DNA from: Ascaris suum
Taxonomy: Eukaryota > Nematoda > Chromadorea > Rhabditida > Ascarididae
Direction: 5' to 3'
Assembly: GCA_013433145.1 (NCBI GenBank)
Contig: CM024174.1
Coordinates: 8,650,336 to 8,714,335 of the forward strand
DNA: 64,000 nt
The notes beneath the pieces were generated by a model. It searched no databases and was not told the DNA's origin. It was given only the letters and a program-made list of their open reading frames with translations. The position numbers were made by a program, and so were the translations under genes. This document shows, one piece after another, positions 51,635-64,000 of the stretch; the stretch's first letter is position 1, and each line of letters begins with the position of its first letter.

Positions 51635-53725
51635 CGACCCGCAGTTCCGTTTTGTTCATGACAATTGTCGCCTAGCAGTAAATTTCTGCTGCTATTTCTT
51701 CTTATCACTCCAATTAGAAAAATTTTGGTAGAGTGCGAACTTGTGCAGATAAATGATACACTCTTGCGATGTTCAAAACTGGCGACTGTGCATTCACAAA
51801 GGTGAGAATGAAATAAGAGGGCAAGTTTATGAAGAAGAATTTATTAGAATCCTCGATTGCGTGTTTCTGTTTGTCCCGCTAATCCCTCACAGTCTCCTCC
51901 TTTCTAGGTTGCGAACGCGGTGGTGATAATTCACTATACCGAGTGCATCCGATATGTCCTTCAAGCTTTTTGTCGTGAGTACCATGTTGTTGCCGTTGAC
52001 GAAGATTATTTCTCGCCGGAGTCCCCTATGTGCTATGAACCGTCGCAGCCAGTCCACCAGACGGAGGGGTGATAAATCTTCGGCGATTCTTGGGTGCACT
52101 GCACATGTTACCTATACATGTAAATGAAGCTATCCAGCGCTTCTTACCTCTTGTTTCTGAGCGAACACGTATAGGTCCTGGCAGACATTACCAGTGCAGT
52201 CGAAGGCGGTTGCGGATTGCACTCGAGCAGATGGAGGAGGTCAAATAAGCGGGAGGACAAACAGCTTTGCATTCGAACCTCGATATTGTAACCAGTTTTT
52301 GGTGATGACTGCTCTGACTGCACGGCATCCGTGAAGTATCCAGAAGTGTTTCCGGAGGTATGGCAAAGTTGCTGGTGCTCCACTATGAAAGATGGAAATG
52401 TGGCCATAGAGGACGAGTAGTTGTGTAAGTCGGTGATTCTTGGGTAAGAAGCTAGGATATTGTTCGGACTGTGGTGTGGCAGTCTCTGGGAGGCGACCAC
52501 CACAATGCCATAGACCAACTAAATCTTTATGAAAGATCCCAGCGAATGCATCTTTAGTTGATAGCGAGGTACTCCGACCCTGACGCAGAAGACAATGGCG
52601 ATCGATAAGGTGGTCCTAAGCTGTGATTGGACTTTAATTTGTGAATTGTTTAAGCCATGTAGGGATACGAACGTTGCAAAGGAAGCGATGTGCCATTGTA
52701 GTACTTCCTATGAGCCGAGTACAACTAATAAATCGGTCCGTACCGATGAACGTGAATGATTGTGTTGGCGGACGGAGAGTAGCTGTTGCCACTTGGGTAG
52801 AAGGATTTTCTGCTATTTGCAACGCTTCTTCTGATCTAACTATATCGTGAGTTGGTAGCGATGAAATGTTCGTCAGCCAAGGCTCTGTGTGTTGCGCGTC
52901 CGGTAGCGAAGTCCGCAGGATTAGTCCATGTCGCAGCATATCCATACTTGACGTTTGTGGTCCTCTTGATTTCATTTAGTCGATTTTGAACGAAGCGCGG
53001 AAGCTTTTCAGCAGGTGGCGAGTTGATACATGGAAGGACGCACTTGCTGTCGCTCCATACACTTCGTGGAATGTCATTGAGGTTCAGCTGTTCGGTTTAG
53101 GATTTGTGATACGGAGACTTGTCAGCACGGCTAATAGTTCCAGGCGTGGAATTGTTAGATCTTTTAAAGGGCGCGACCAAGATTTTCTGGAAATTACAAA
53201 AATTTTCTCGTTTCCTTTCGCATGTGCAACGACTGAGTGTACGCGGTTGGAATCATCAGCAAACATATGAAGCTCGAATGGGCCGTTTGGTAAACGTTGT
53301 GGCAATTCGAATGATAGCGTAGCCCAGTTTTCCTTGAGGTAATTCCATTTTTGAACGTGCGGTTCAGCCACTAGCTCATCCTATACTGACTGTTCTTTGG
53401 TAACATCTCGAAGTAGTATTTTGAATGGGAGAATTATTGGTGACAGATATAGCAACGGGTCGAATTGTTCTGCGATAAACTAAAGAAGTGGTCGTTTGCT
53501 GAGACGGTCACTTGTTGGGACACGAATTTGATCGTATCTTTCACTGTATCCCAAATGACACCGAGCACCTTGATATGAGTGTCGTGGTAACGATCCTGCG
53601 GTGACAATATGGCGTAAATTGGTACTTTCGACTGAAATTCTCGGAGTTTCATGCGCACGTCCGCAAACAATTTTTTTGCGTAATTGTTTCCAATTCAGAA
53701 TTAGCAGCAAGCAATATGTTATCGA
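51635..53725 (-). pseudogene. Decayed BEL/Pao pol: RT end, RNase H, integrase fragment
   Basis: Read on minus from 53725. The RT palm motif is HVDN with the following LLAAN. A T7 run on plus (53671-53677) breaks the frame. A connection block contains IKVLGVIWDTVKD. The RNase H-like block (53371-53084) has MFADDSNRVHS and TIPRLELLAVL, typical of Pao elements. Integrase remains at 52099-51887 read RRFIAHRGLRREI and VNGNNM, where the second catalytic Asp of the D,D,E triad appears to be Val. Several in-frame stops interrupt it. It is non-functional. Nothing is reconstructed here. Confidence 0.88.
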
Positions 53726-54737
53726 CATGTAGACGACAAAAAAGGAAACAGCAACATCGCAGGTTTATGAAAGAAAAGAATGATAGGTGTAGGAGCCATC
53801 ACGTACGTGGAATGAAACTTACAAGTAATACAGGCTTGTTACTACACCAACAATATCAAAGCAGCAGATGGAATAAAGATGAAGATTCAGGGTTGCGCGA
53901 CGTAAACGATATAAACTATGGGCGCCTTAAAGCTGCTTTACACGAGTGGAACTACGTCAATTACGGCAAGTAGGGTTTCTTATAACGAAGTTCAATACAA
54001 GTGCTAGAGGTATCGGATGATTGCGCCTGTGCCGACCACTAGGTTATCTGAAGAGTACCAAGCCACCACTACCTAGCAGTTGCGGGTTTATGTTTATCGC
54101 AAATTGTTTTGTTAGGCCGTCGATATTTCCTCATTTATGCTCTCCAACTTCTCTGCTGCACTTGAAACGGCTCGAGATCTTCAGCAGTCAACGTTATCTA
54201 AATGTAAACTGGCCTGGTCTGAAGAGGCCTCGTGCACTTGAGCACCTCCTTTACTCAACCAATCCATATAAACCTCCTGGCTGATTCGTGCCAAGTTTGT
54301 TCATAATGCTCGAAAGATATTTCCAGTTCTGCGATCGCCCAACACCTTAAACTTGGGTAATTAAACCTTAGCGTGCTTTCAAACAACATTGGCAGGTGAT
54401 GTAAATGAGTGACGGATGCAGAAACATCAGAAACATGACCTGATGTAGCTTTTGTTGACGCATTTTTAAAAAGATTGGCAAGCGTAAATACAACCGACAA
54501 CCAAAGATAATAAGCAAGTTGCGAAGAGAAATTTGCGTAAAACAATGAAGACGGAATAGTGCTGAGAAATGTAACGTGCTGAGCGTCCATAAGAACTCCA
54601 ATGCTGATTTACTGAAATGGTATAGTCGCTGCCGCAGGAATTCAAATCTGACAATTTCATGAGCTGCTGCGGTGAGATGCATTCTAACTTCATGTGTCTA
54701 GCAGCTAGATAACTCACCCGCCGTCTTCGCGACAACA
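53726..54737 (-). repeat. Right LTR-like arm
   Basis: Reverse complement of the left arm; the inner 464 bases (53726-54189) are nearly identical to it and the outer part has diverged. An AATAAA-like motif lies near the inner end of both arms in LTR orientation. The junction with pol falls exactly inside the RT HVDN codons, suggesting a recombination point with short homology at CTACATG. Confidence 0.9.
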
Positions 54738-56842
54738 CTAGTGATATCCATTCGCGAAAAATATGATATTACTCGCTTCGTAGTATTGCAGGGAGTTGTA
54801 ATTTCAAATATGATCTGTATTAGGCTATTGCAAACATAAGCAAATAAAAGTTCGCGATCATAAATAAATGTGCTGGTGAATATTAATATTCCCTCGAAAA
54901 AGTATTTTCATTATTGCGAAGAGGATTCGAAAATGTATGCTAAAAAAATTCTGAAGGAAATCAGGATATCAATATATAAACCTAAGTTATTACAAAAAAA
55001 CCTGTAAGAAAGCATCCGCTTTTTAGCGATAAAAGAAATTGTAACGTACGAAAAGAACAAATTAAGGAACCATAAATAAAGCACTAGTGAGGTTTTGAAT
55101 TTCGTGGTCTTACATTTAAATCTGAGAAATTTGTATGCTATGAATGTGCTCACAGCTTGCTTCTCATGTGCAGTTCTTCTGGATGTTTCGTATGCAACAA
55201 AGTAACAAATCAATGCCTTCTAATGGCACTTCTTTCTGTGTTTTTTCTATTGTCTTCAACACCCGAATTTATTTGAAGGAATGCTTTGTCCAAATCAATT
55301 ACGATTCATTTCCATTTCTCTGAGGCTGCAATTTCTTTAGAAGGCAAACATAAGTAAAGTTGTCTTTAAACATCTCTACCATACAGTACTCCTCGAACTA
55401 ATATTCGGGAGTTAGGAAATGGGGATGGAGAACGAGATCCACCTACAAGGAGTAATCGTGTGTTGGAAGTTTAGGATGAATAACTCAAATAGACGAAACA
55501 GCACAAAAGAGGATACTGGCAAGATATGTACCTTCTATATGAGTTTATTATGGCAGCTGATTGTGCAAATATAAAAAACAGCGGAAACATAATCGTGATA
55601 TGCCTTGCAAAACTGTCGGAATCCTCAGGAAGACTTGTGACTTTCATAACAATTTTTAACAACAACGACTCACACAGAAAATGCTGAATATCAATAAGAA
55701 TACACTTACAACGTGAATTGTGTCCGTCTACTTTCACTGCTATAAGTTTAGTGTCTCATGTGTTGGAACTGTTGAAGGGAGAGATAGACGCATACATAAA
55801 TATGCAAATGCATGCAAACCGATATAATGCTTCCAGGTTGAAATTTCGAAAAATTAAAGCAATCGACAAATTTTTATTTATTTTGCAAATTCTATCTCTT
55901 TGCAAATTCTGCAAACCGTACGAAAACTGTACGATATTGCGCAATAAGTGAGCAGAAATCGTAAATTCAATAGAGTATAGGCGAAGATCGGTATCGAAAA
56001 GAGTCAACAAAGATGCGGCAAGCAAATGCTACATCCGTTAATGCTTCATGATAAATATATCCGTGAATAAGTCCTCTATCGTGCAACGACAATAACAGTT
56101 CTACGTGACAGATAATTCTATCAAATACTAAATGTGTCTTAAATGTTAAATGTTAATGTAAATGAAGATGTGCTCATGTTCTGACCAAGGAGAACAGGGA
56201 GTTGGAGAGGAACTAAAAGGATACGATTATTCGAATATTGTTGCAATGAACGGCGAAGAATAATATAAAGGTATTGTACAGAACAATGTTTTTTTGCAAC
56301 TGCAATGGCTTTTGCAAAGAAGTGCAAGAATAAAATTGCAATATAATTTTTTTAAAGGATAAAACAGCGTAATAATTATATAATATCTTTCAATTAAATT
56401 GTCGTTTGTCAGTATAACTCGTAGTGTGCATGTTCACTTCTTTGATGATTTCAGTTTTTTTGTCAGTCTAACATATATTTACATCCTTGCAAAGGATTCA
56501 TTGCTTTGCTTGATTTTGCAATGATATCTCCGAGATTTCAAATTTCAGTCATAGCGTCGTACCAAATTCGGTCACTGTCACATCGCAAATTTCGATTGAT
56601 TGATCACATCGATATATAATTTAATTCTGCAACGAATTAATTAAATACAATAATTACTCGACCTTTTAGGGGTTTTGCCTTTGGCCAATTTGGTTATGAC
56701 CCATCGTATATCAATAGCCTAGGACATCTGCTCGATCGGCAAACAATACCACTGACTGGATTCATCAGCAGATAAATAAACGAATGAAACTGTATTTATA
56801 ACAGTTGAAAATCAGTACATGCGGTTTTCCGCCTAAACAAGG
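54738..56842. other. AT-rich intergenic stretch
   Basis: Only short overlapping frames are present and no gene is supported. The last part is the promoter side of the ShKT gene: TATTTATAACAG at about 56793-56804 could act as a TATA-like box or as a trans-splice acceptor. Confidence 0.45.
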
Positions 56843-59135
<2,293 letters not shown>

Positions 59136-59905
59136 TTCAAGGAATTAAATGACCACTATAATAGTCGCGACAACATATTTAATTGTCTTGAAATGAATAC
59201 CGAACGAATGAAGAGTTTCTTTGCAACTATATGCAAATGCATGCAACATCGTCTTATAAAACTTTTCGCCTGAATCGTCAGTGTGTTAGAATTTTTTGTT
59301 GTGTGCTTGAAAAAATCTGCAAGAAATCCTTCCTGAAAATTTTTTTAAGCCAAAGATTTGCGTAAATTACCTCTATTTTGGTTATGGTTGACTCATTGAA
59401 TCTGCGTTCCCGTTACCTGCTTCATCTACCAGTGACATCCCACATATTCGATCGAGCAAATACGATGGGCTATTTTCCCGAACATCGATTTGCTTTCTCG
59501 CTTGATCAACTTCCTCTGATAGTATTAATTCTTCTAATAAAGAGCATATTATAATATAAGAAACAAATCAGAGGATCTGCTAAACCAACGAAAATTATTC
59601 TTCTACTTGTAATAAATAAAAAAATAAAAGCCCATTTACGGCGTAAAGTACTCAGTGGTTTCTTATAGGTTTGGGTGCGACTGGTCGGAATGATCGTTTA
59701 CATGCAATATTTGGATGTAAATTGCTCGCTTAACGAGCAACTCTTCTTGAAACAATTTGTGCTAAAGAATTTTTCAGTGATTAGATTCCACCCGGTATAT
59801 TTGCATAAAAGTTTCGGGTGAATACGAAAATATTTATAACAGCCAGTGTTCCTTTATGTATGTATAATGTAGATCGGCTATTTACATATCGGATCGGTAT
59901 TACAG
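59136..59905. other. 3' flank of the ShKT gene
   Basis: Contains AATTAAA near 59144, a possible variant poly(A) signal, and TAATAAAG near 59535. No gene is recognised. Confidence 0.45.
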
Positions 59906-60097
59906 CAATCCACGATCGCAAGGGAAAGCTTGGAATACATATTAAACTTTACTGCTGCCTTCCTGAAAGGTTGTCTAAGGGAACTAGGGCCTTGTATGAA
60001 GCATGCATTCTCAAGACATCAGCTTGTGCAGTACTACGACAAAGTGGTCGGAGTTAACGCAAAAAACCTTTTAATAAGTGGCGCCCTTCCAGCGCAG
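59906..60097 (+). CDS. Candidate 64-codon internal exon, unknown protein
   Basis: A GTATTACAG acceptor and a GCGCAG|GTTAAT donor bound 192 bases open in phase 0 at both ends. The translation is a helical-looking, moderately hydrophobic segment (SLEYILNFTAAFLKGCLREL, then KHAFSRHQLVQYYDKVVG). Neither neighbouring exons nor a family were found; the ShKT gene upstream has its own stop, so this is a separate gene if real. Confidence 0.45.
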
Positions 60098-60607
60098 GTT
60101 AATGGACCTAAATGATTGGTCTTATATCATGGCGTTGAGCATTTATATAATTATTGAAGAAACAAGGAATTTCTAAGAACTATGGCGCGAAAGTGTAAAG
60201 AATATACGCGATCTAACCAATATTTCAAGATGGACATGACTCATTTCAGCACTACTCTATTCGCCGATTATTTCCATCATTTCCTACTCTCTAAGTACGA
60301 TCCCTCTACAGATTTAAAGGCATTGCAAGTGGTGCCGTAGAGTTTTCTCGTTTCTGAAATGCATCGAAACGAAATGGAACGAGTATTAGAGGAAATTGCA
60401 CGAAATGTGCTTCTCCGACCTTTTTCCTCAAGAAGGTGTAAGAAATCTTTACCGTATAATCAAATGAACGCACTCATTTTTTCTCCACAAAGCTCGTGCT
60501 AATGATTGGTGTTTCTAATTGGATCATCCGCAAAACGCACATCAACTACTCCGAAATTCATGCGATCTGTTTTTCAACATTTGAGCGTTTATACTATCTG
60601 TATTTAC

Positions 60608-60773
60608 CTTTGGTGGAGCTTCCTGAGAGATGTAGGTAGGGGCCTCTGCCATGCAGGTTCGGAACTGTAGAACCAGATGTTATCGCGTTGGAACTTCCGG
60701 GCAGACGAACAGACGCGAATATATGTTTAGTTTTAGACAAAATGCCGTAATAATGCGATTTGGAAGCATAACT
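60608..60773 (-). CDS. Candidate internal exon, unknown protein
   Basis: A CCGTTTCATCAG acceptor and an AAAG|GTAAAT donor frame 166 bases, open in a single frame (phase 0 in, phase 1 out). The translation is Ser/Gly-rich (SYASKSHYYGILSKTKHIFA, later SGSTVPNLHGRGPYLHLSGS), as in an extracellular or unstructured region. It may belong with the minus-strand candidates at 60.96-61.30 kb, but the phase does not join directly. Confidence 0.45.
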
Positions 60774-60957
60774 CTGATGAAACGGATAATGAAGCAACTT
60801 AATGAAGAGAACAAGATCAGCACAAGAGGACAAGAATGGCTGAGAAAACTTGCAACTTGTACCTTTCTGTTCCTATACTTCAGTAGAAGTTTTCATAAAG
60901 CAGCAACAAATCAGCAGGAGAAAAATAACACCTTCACCATGTGAGTCTCCCACAAAC

Positions 60958-61299
60958 CTTTTCTTTAACCCGGCTGGTGTGAAATGGAAAGGCGACATTG
61001 CCTGCCTTCTGAGGTCTATTATTTGTATGACGGTTACATAGGGTCCAGCGTCAATTACGAAATATAGGGTCGCCATCATACGCTCAGCATGATATTCATC
61101 TAAATTTCGTTACTCTAGCTTCACTAGTTCCTTCACTGAAGCAATTATACAGACACGAACATGCACGCATATAGACCATGCATGTGATTGTTATAGCAAT
61201 ATAATACAGATAGAAAAAATATAAAGGATCCCTATAACCTCCATTGTATTCTTCACCTGTGTTTTGAAATTCAAACTGAGCTCGAAATCTTCGATGCAT
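60958..61299 (-). CDS. Two candidate 5' exons, unknown protein
   Basis: Exon 61299-61257 starts at ATG and ends at an ACAG|GTGAAG donor (phase 1). Exon 61099-60958 has an AAATTTAG acceptor and an AAAAG|GTTTGT donor. They join in phase, the second reading EYHAERMMATLYFVIDAGPY and ending FHFTPAGLKK. The first exon has a competing frame that also looks coding, so the start is uncertain. No family is recognised. Confidence 0.33.
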
Positions 61300-63901
61300 G
61301 GATCTTCCTTACCGCTCACTCAAATTTAAAAACAATAACTATGTTGAGATTAGCACCTCCGTTAACTGTTATCAGTTTTTTTTCCTACCTTCCAAATATC
61401 CATCCCTATTCAGAGAAAGGGGAGCATAAAAATTTCCGACACTTTTGCACGAAAATCCTTGGTGAAGTTGATAATTTACTTCATAAATTAAATTAATAAT
61501 TGAACATCGTTCCTTCGTTGGTGATCCGTTGGCTCGATGGTTCATGTGGGATTTTTGTATGCCTTATATGTGAGGATTAAATGACCCTGTTTAAGAGGCC
61601 ATTCAGAAGGAAAGAATGTTGAAAACGAAGTTTGAAAGGAACGATTTTCGATCAATTTTAGCTGTACCACTATTTCGATTTGAAAAGAGAATAATAATTA
61701 AAAAGAACACAAAGATTTTGAAGTTTCAAAGTGGGATGTTTTTGTTGATATCCCTCCTTAATCACCAGTTACTTCGACGGGTTTTGTTTGATGGAAAACC
61801 GCTTCAACAATATCCAATTTTTCCGCTTTCGAATATACTAATTCCTCTCAAGTGATTCACTCACCATATTATTATTAAAATTTTCAAGTGCATTTTTACT
61901 GAGCGGACATGTCGATCATTTGTGACCTCAGAGTGGAGTCGTCTATCGTTTCCATTCGACTCGCAATACCGTTTCTCTTCTATTTCCTTTTTCATCGTTC
62001 ACCTACATAGAGAAAATAAATAGTGCAAATTATATAATTTAAAAGAGTGGCACAATCTAAATGATTTAAATTTAACAAAGTGTTTTAAATAAATAATAAC
62101 AGTACAATAAATAACAATAACGGTACAATAAAATAGTACAATTTAAAAACCTTGAAGCCATTGGGTAAATTCCTATGTAGAAGAGGATAAATAAGTAGGA
62201 GTAAAATAATTCAAACGTTCAATATAGGAGTAATTCATACATAGAATAAGAACAAAACTTAATTAGATGTTTCAAATAAATCTACTCAGCAATTTGATGT
62301 TGGTGTCACTATTCATGTGCTTTATCTCGTCTAAGTGTTGTGATGATTAGTTATGTTTAAATAATAAGAGTTAGGGGTTAGTATTTTCTTTGCCCGTTTT
62401 TTTTTTTTTTTTTTTGCAGGTAAACGTTCAAATGGATAACCTAATAATCGTTTTATTTGAGCCGCTTTACTTAATCGTTTCATTTAATCGTTTTATTCAA
62501 GCATAATAATTTTGAGCCGTTTATGTAGTCAAATGCTTACCTCATAAATAATAAAGAATCTTGCAATGGCGAAGATGTGGCGCCAACTTAGGTGTTATTT
62601 CTTTGCTGCATATTTCTTCGCCGTTTAGTGACAAGGGTTGCCCTGTAGATAGTGAAATGGGTCAGAACAACTGCAGTTGCGACATACTCAACGACCGCCA
62701 ACAATTTCATTTGGGCGGGAAGGCGACTCCTCTCTTCGGCGAAGTCCAACCCGCTTCATGATCGCTGCAGATTACAGCCCCATATTTGATGTTTTAACAG
62801 CAAAAACACAAGTGAAACGAACGCGCCTCAGCCCACCAACCTATCTTTTCGCAGTGAATGGCTGAGCGATTTATTTCGCGTGCGCTATTTTCTCTGCTGT
62901 GTGTACGGTTCGCGCGCTGATGACCTGTTCGCCTTCGTTGGCGTTCGTATGTAACTGGCCTTTGAGTGATTTACTGCGATCGCAATTGCTATGACCGATT
63001 TAGCAGACGTTTGCATACGGTTGCTGTGACTGAATTATCGTGTGCAAATGTTACAATTTACAACAGAAACAGTTTATGGTTTCCAGAGGAGCATTTGAAA
63101 TTTCGAAAAAACAGAAACGAGCATAAATCTCCAGTTAGTAGTTTTCAGATTCTCAAGTCAGCTTTCAGATTTTAGTTTTCTTGCTTATCTACTTCTTTGC
63201 TTATCATTTATTACTTATTCTCAAATCAACTTTTCTTGCTTTCTTCGAATCAAAGAAATGCGGGAACTTTCAAGGACGATTCACCGACACAGAATTGTTA
63301 GGTTTAACGGTAATATTCATTACAAAATAATGAAGCATTTTTAGTCATAACTGATTATATAAGGTCGTAAGGTGTTATTAAGGGTGATATATATTATATA
63401 ACATATTAAGGGTGATAACGCCGTCACATCATATTTGTTATCACAGTAGTTTTCTTCACCTGCTTCACCATTTTTGCTTTCTTTCATCGTGGATGGTCTT
63501 GCTATCGGAGTCGTATCTTTCAGGAGTTTGTTAGGCCCTAAGCATGGTCAGTAGCCGAATGGTCAAATGCCTAAACCACGTTTACGCTGATAACAGGTGT
63601 GCCAGCTCTCATCAGGCTCAGTTTTCGCTATAAATTACACACTCATTTCAATTATGTCACTTAGCAGACGGTTGTTTTAAACAGGATTTAAAGAACTAGC
63701 AGGGACTTCGAGCAATGAAACGCTGCGTCGACGGGGACGTTCTTTGGCTTTTACCATCCATGGTCGTCAATTTGGAAAGCTGCGAAATTCTTATATTCTT
63801 TTCTTGAGGCAGAAATTTCGCAAACTAAAGTACTCAAGCAAGTTGCGGAACTTCCGAGATGTTAGAATCAGTGTAACACAATAACCATTTCTCCTTTTCA
63901 G
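61300..63901. other. AT-rich stretch before the small heat shock gene
   Basis: It holds an AATAAC-rich tract at 62080-62150 and a T19 run at 62397-62415. A tRNA-like A-box (TAGCCGAATGG, near 63552) has no matching B-box. No upstream exon of the heat shock gene was confirmed, although it probably lies in the last kilobase or two. Confidence 0.4.
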
Positions 63902-64000
63902 CTGTTCAGCGATAAGGAGAACATCGCTATTGAACTCGGTGTGTCGCAGTTCCGACCTGAGGAGCTTTCGGTTAATATGCGTGACCGTAAACTCATCATT
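63902..64000 (+). CDS. Small heat shock protein, alpha-crystallin domain exon (cut by window end)
   Basis: An excellent CTCCTTTTCAG acceptor leads into 33 open codons in phase 0, running off the window. The translation contains DKENIAIELGVSQFRPEEL followed by SVNMRDRKLII, which matches the first strands of the alpha-crystallin domain in metazoan small heat shock proteins (pattern 'L-D-V-S-x-F-x-P-E-E-L-x-V-x-x-x-D-x-x-L-x-I'). Such proteins form oligomers that hold unfolding proteins in the cytosol. The upstream N-terminal exon was not identified. Which worm subfamily it belongs to cannot be told from 33 residues. Confidence 0.9.
   Translation, partial: MFSDKENIAIELGVSQFRPEELSVNMRDRKLII

Larger units (their letters stand above)
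50563..54737. mobile_element. Rearranged BEL/Pao retrotransposon with inverted LTR-like arms
   Basis: A 4.2-kb structure: left arm 50563-51634 (plus orientation), 2.1 kb of decayed pol read on minus, right arm 53726-54737 (minus orientation). A normal LTR element has direct repeats; here the arms face each other. The right arm begins TGTTGTCGCG as read on minus, the left TGCTGCCGCG on plus. Both carry a TAATAAA-type or related motif near the inner end and stop next to GTCTACA. Gag, protease and most of RT are absent, so the element cannot move by itself. It most likely arose from two copies in opposite orientation or from an inversion. Confidence 0.9.

Noticed and set aside
63541..63610. tRNA-like start with a good A-box (TAGCCGAATGG)
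   Set aside because: No B-box and no acceptor-stem pairing; possibly a tRNA-derived repeat remnant.
63700..63850. Heat-shock element upstream of the small heat shock exon
   Set aside because: One GAAnnTTC pair is present (AGAAATTTCG), but the third unit is out of spacing, and the region is probably intron.

Overview
The window looks like nuclear DNA of a parasitic nematode, most likely a strongylid (hookworm-type) worm. This is inferred from AT-rich sequence, small exons in long introns, acceptors of the TTTCAG type, a secreted protein with tandem ShKT domains, and an apparently nematode-type Gi/o-class G-alpha subunit. No prokaryotic signatures were seen. Most of the 64 kb is intron, intergenic DNA and repeats, so long open frames are rare and genes were rebuilt from splice sites and reading phase.

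Layout. (1) 4.3-10.4 kb, minus strand: a thiosulfate sulfurtransferase (tandem rhodanese) gene. Five exons chain in phase; a sixth, 5' exon does not join in phase. (2) 10.5-27 kb, mostly minus strand: scattered candidate exons with good splice sites and open frames but no family I can name, including one transmembrane exon. (3) 28.0-43.4 kb, minus strand: a complete eight-exon G-alpha gene of 359 codons, with myristoylation/palmitoylation, P-loop, switch, NKKD, TCATDT and C-terminal CGLY signatures. A short same-strand reading frame lies inside its first intron. (4) 47.7-50.3 kb, minus strand: unassigned candidate exons, one resembling the C-terminal half of a CUB domain. (5) 50.56-54.74 kb: two LTR-like arms of about 1 kb in inverted orientation around a decayed BEL/Pao pol fragment. 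(6) 56.84-59.14 kb, plus strand: a complete five-exon secreted protein with two ShKT domains, whose introns carry two large TA arrays and an ATAAATATAAAY minisatellite. (7) 59.9-61.3 kb: unassigned candidate exons on both strands. (8) 63.9-64.0 kb, plus strand: the start of the alpha-crystallin domain of a small heat shock protein, cut by the window end.

The named genes (sulfur metabolism, G-protein signalling, secretion, protein folding) show no evident shared pathway; they look like an ordinary gene neighbourhood. The most unusual structure is the inverted BEL/Pao arrangement, in which the inner halves of the arms are nearly identical and the outer halves have diverged strongly. Large stretches are unassigned, and several candidate exons need transcript evidence.
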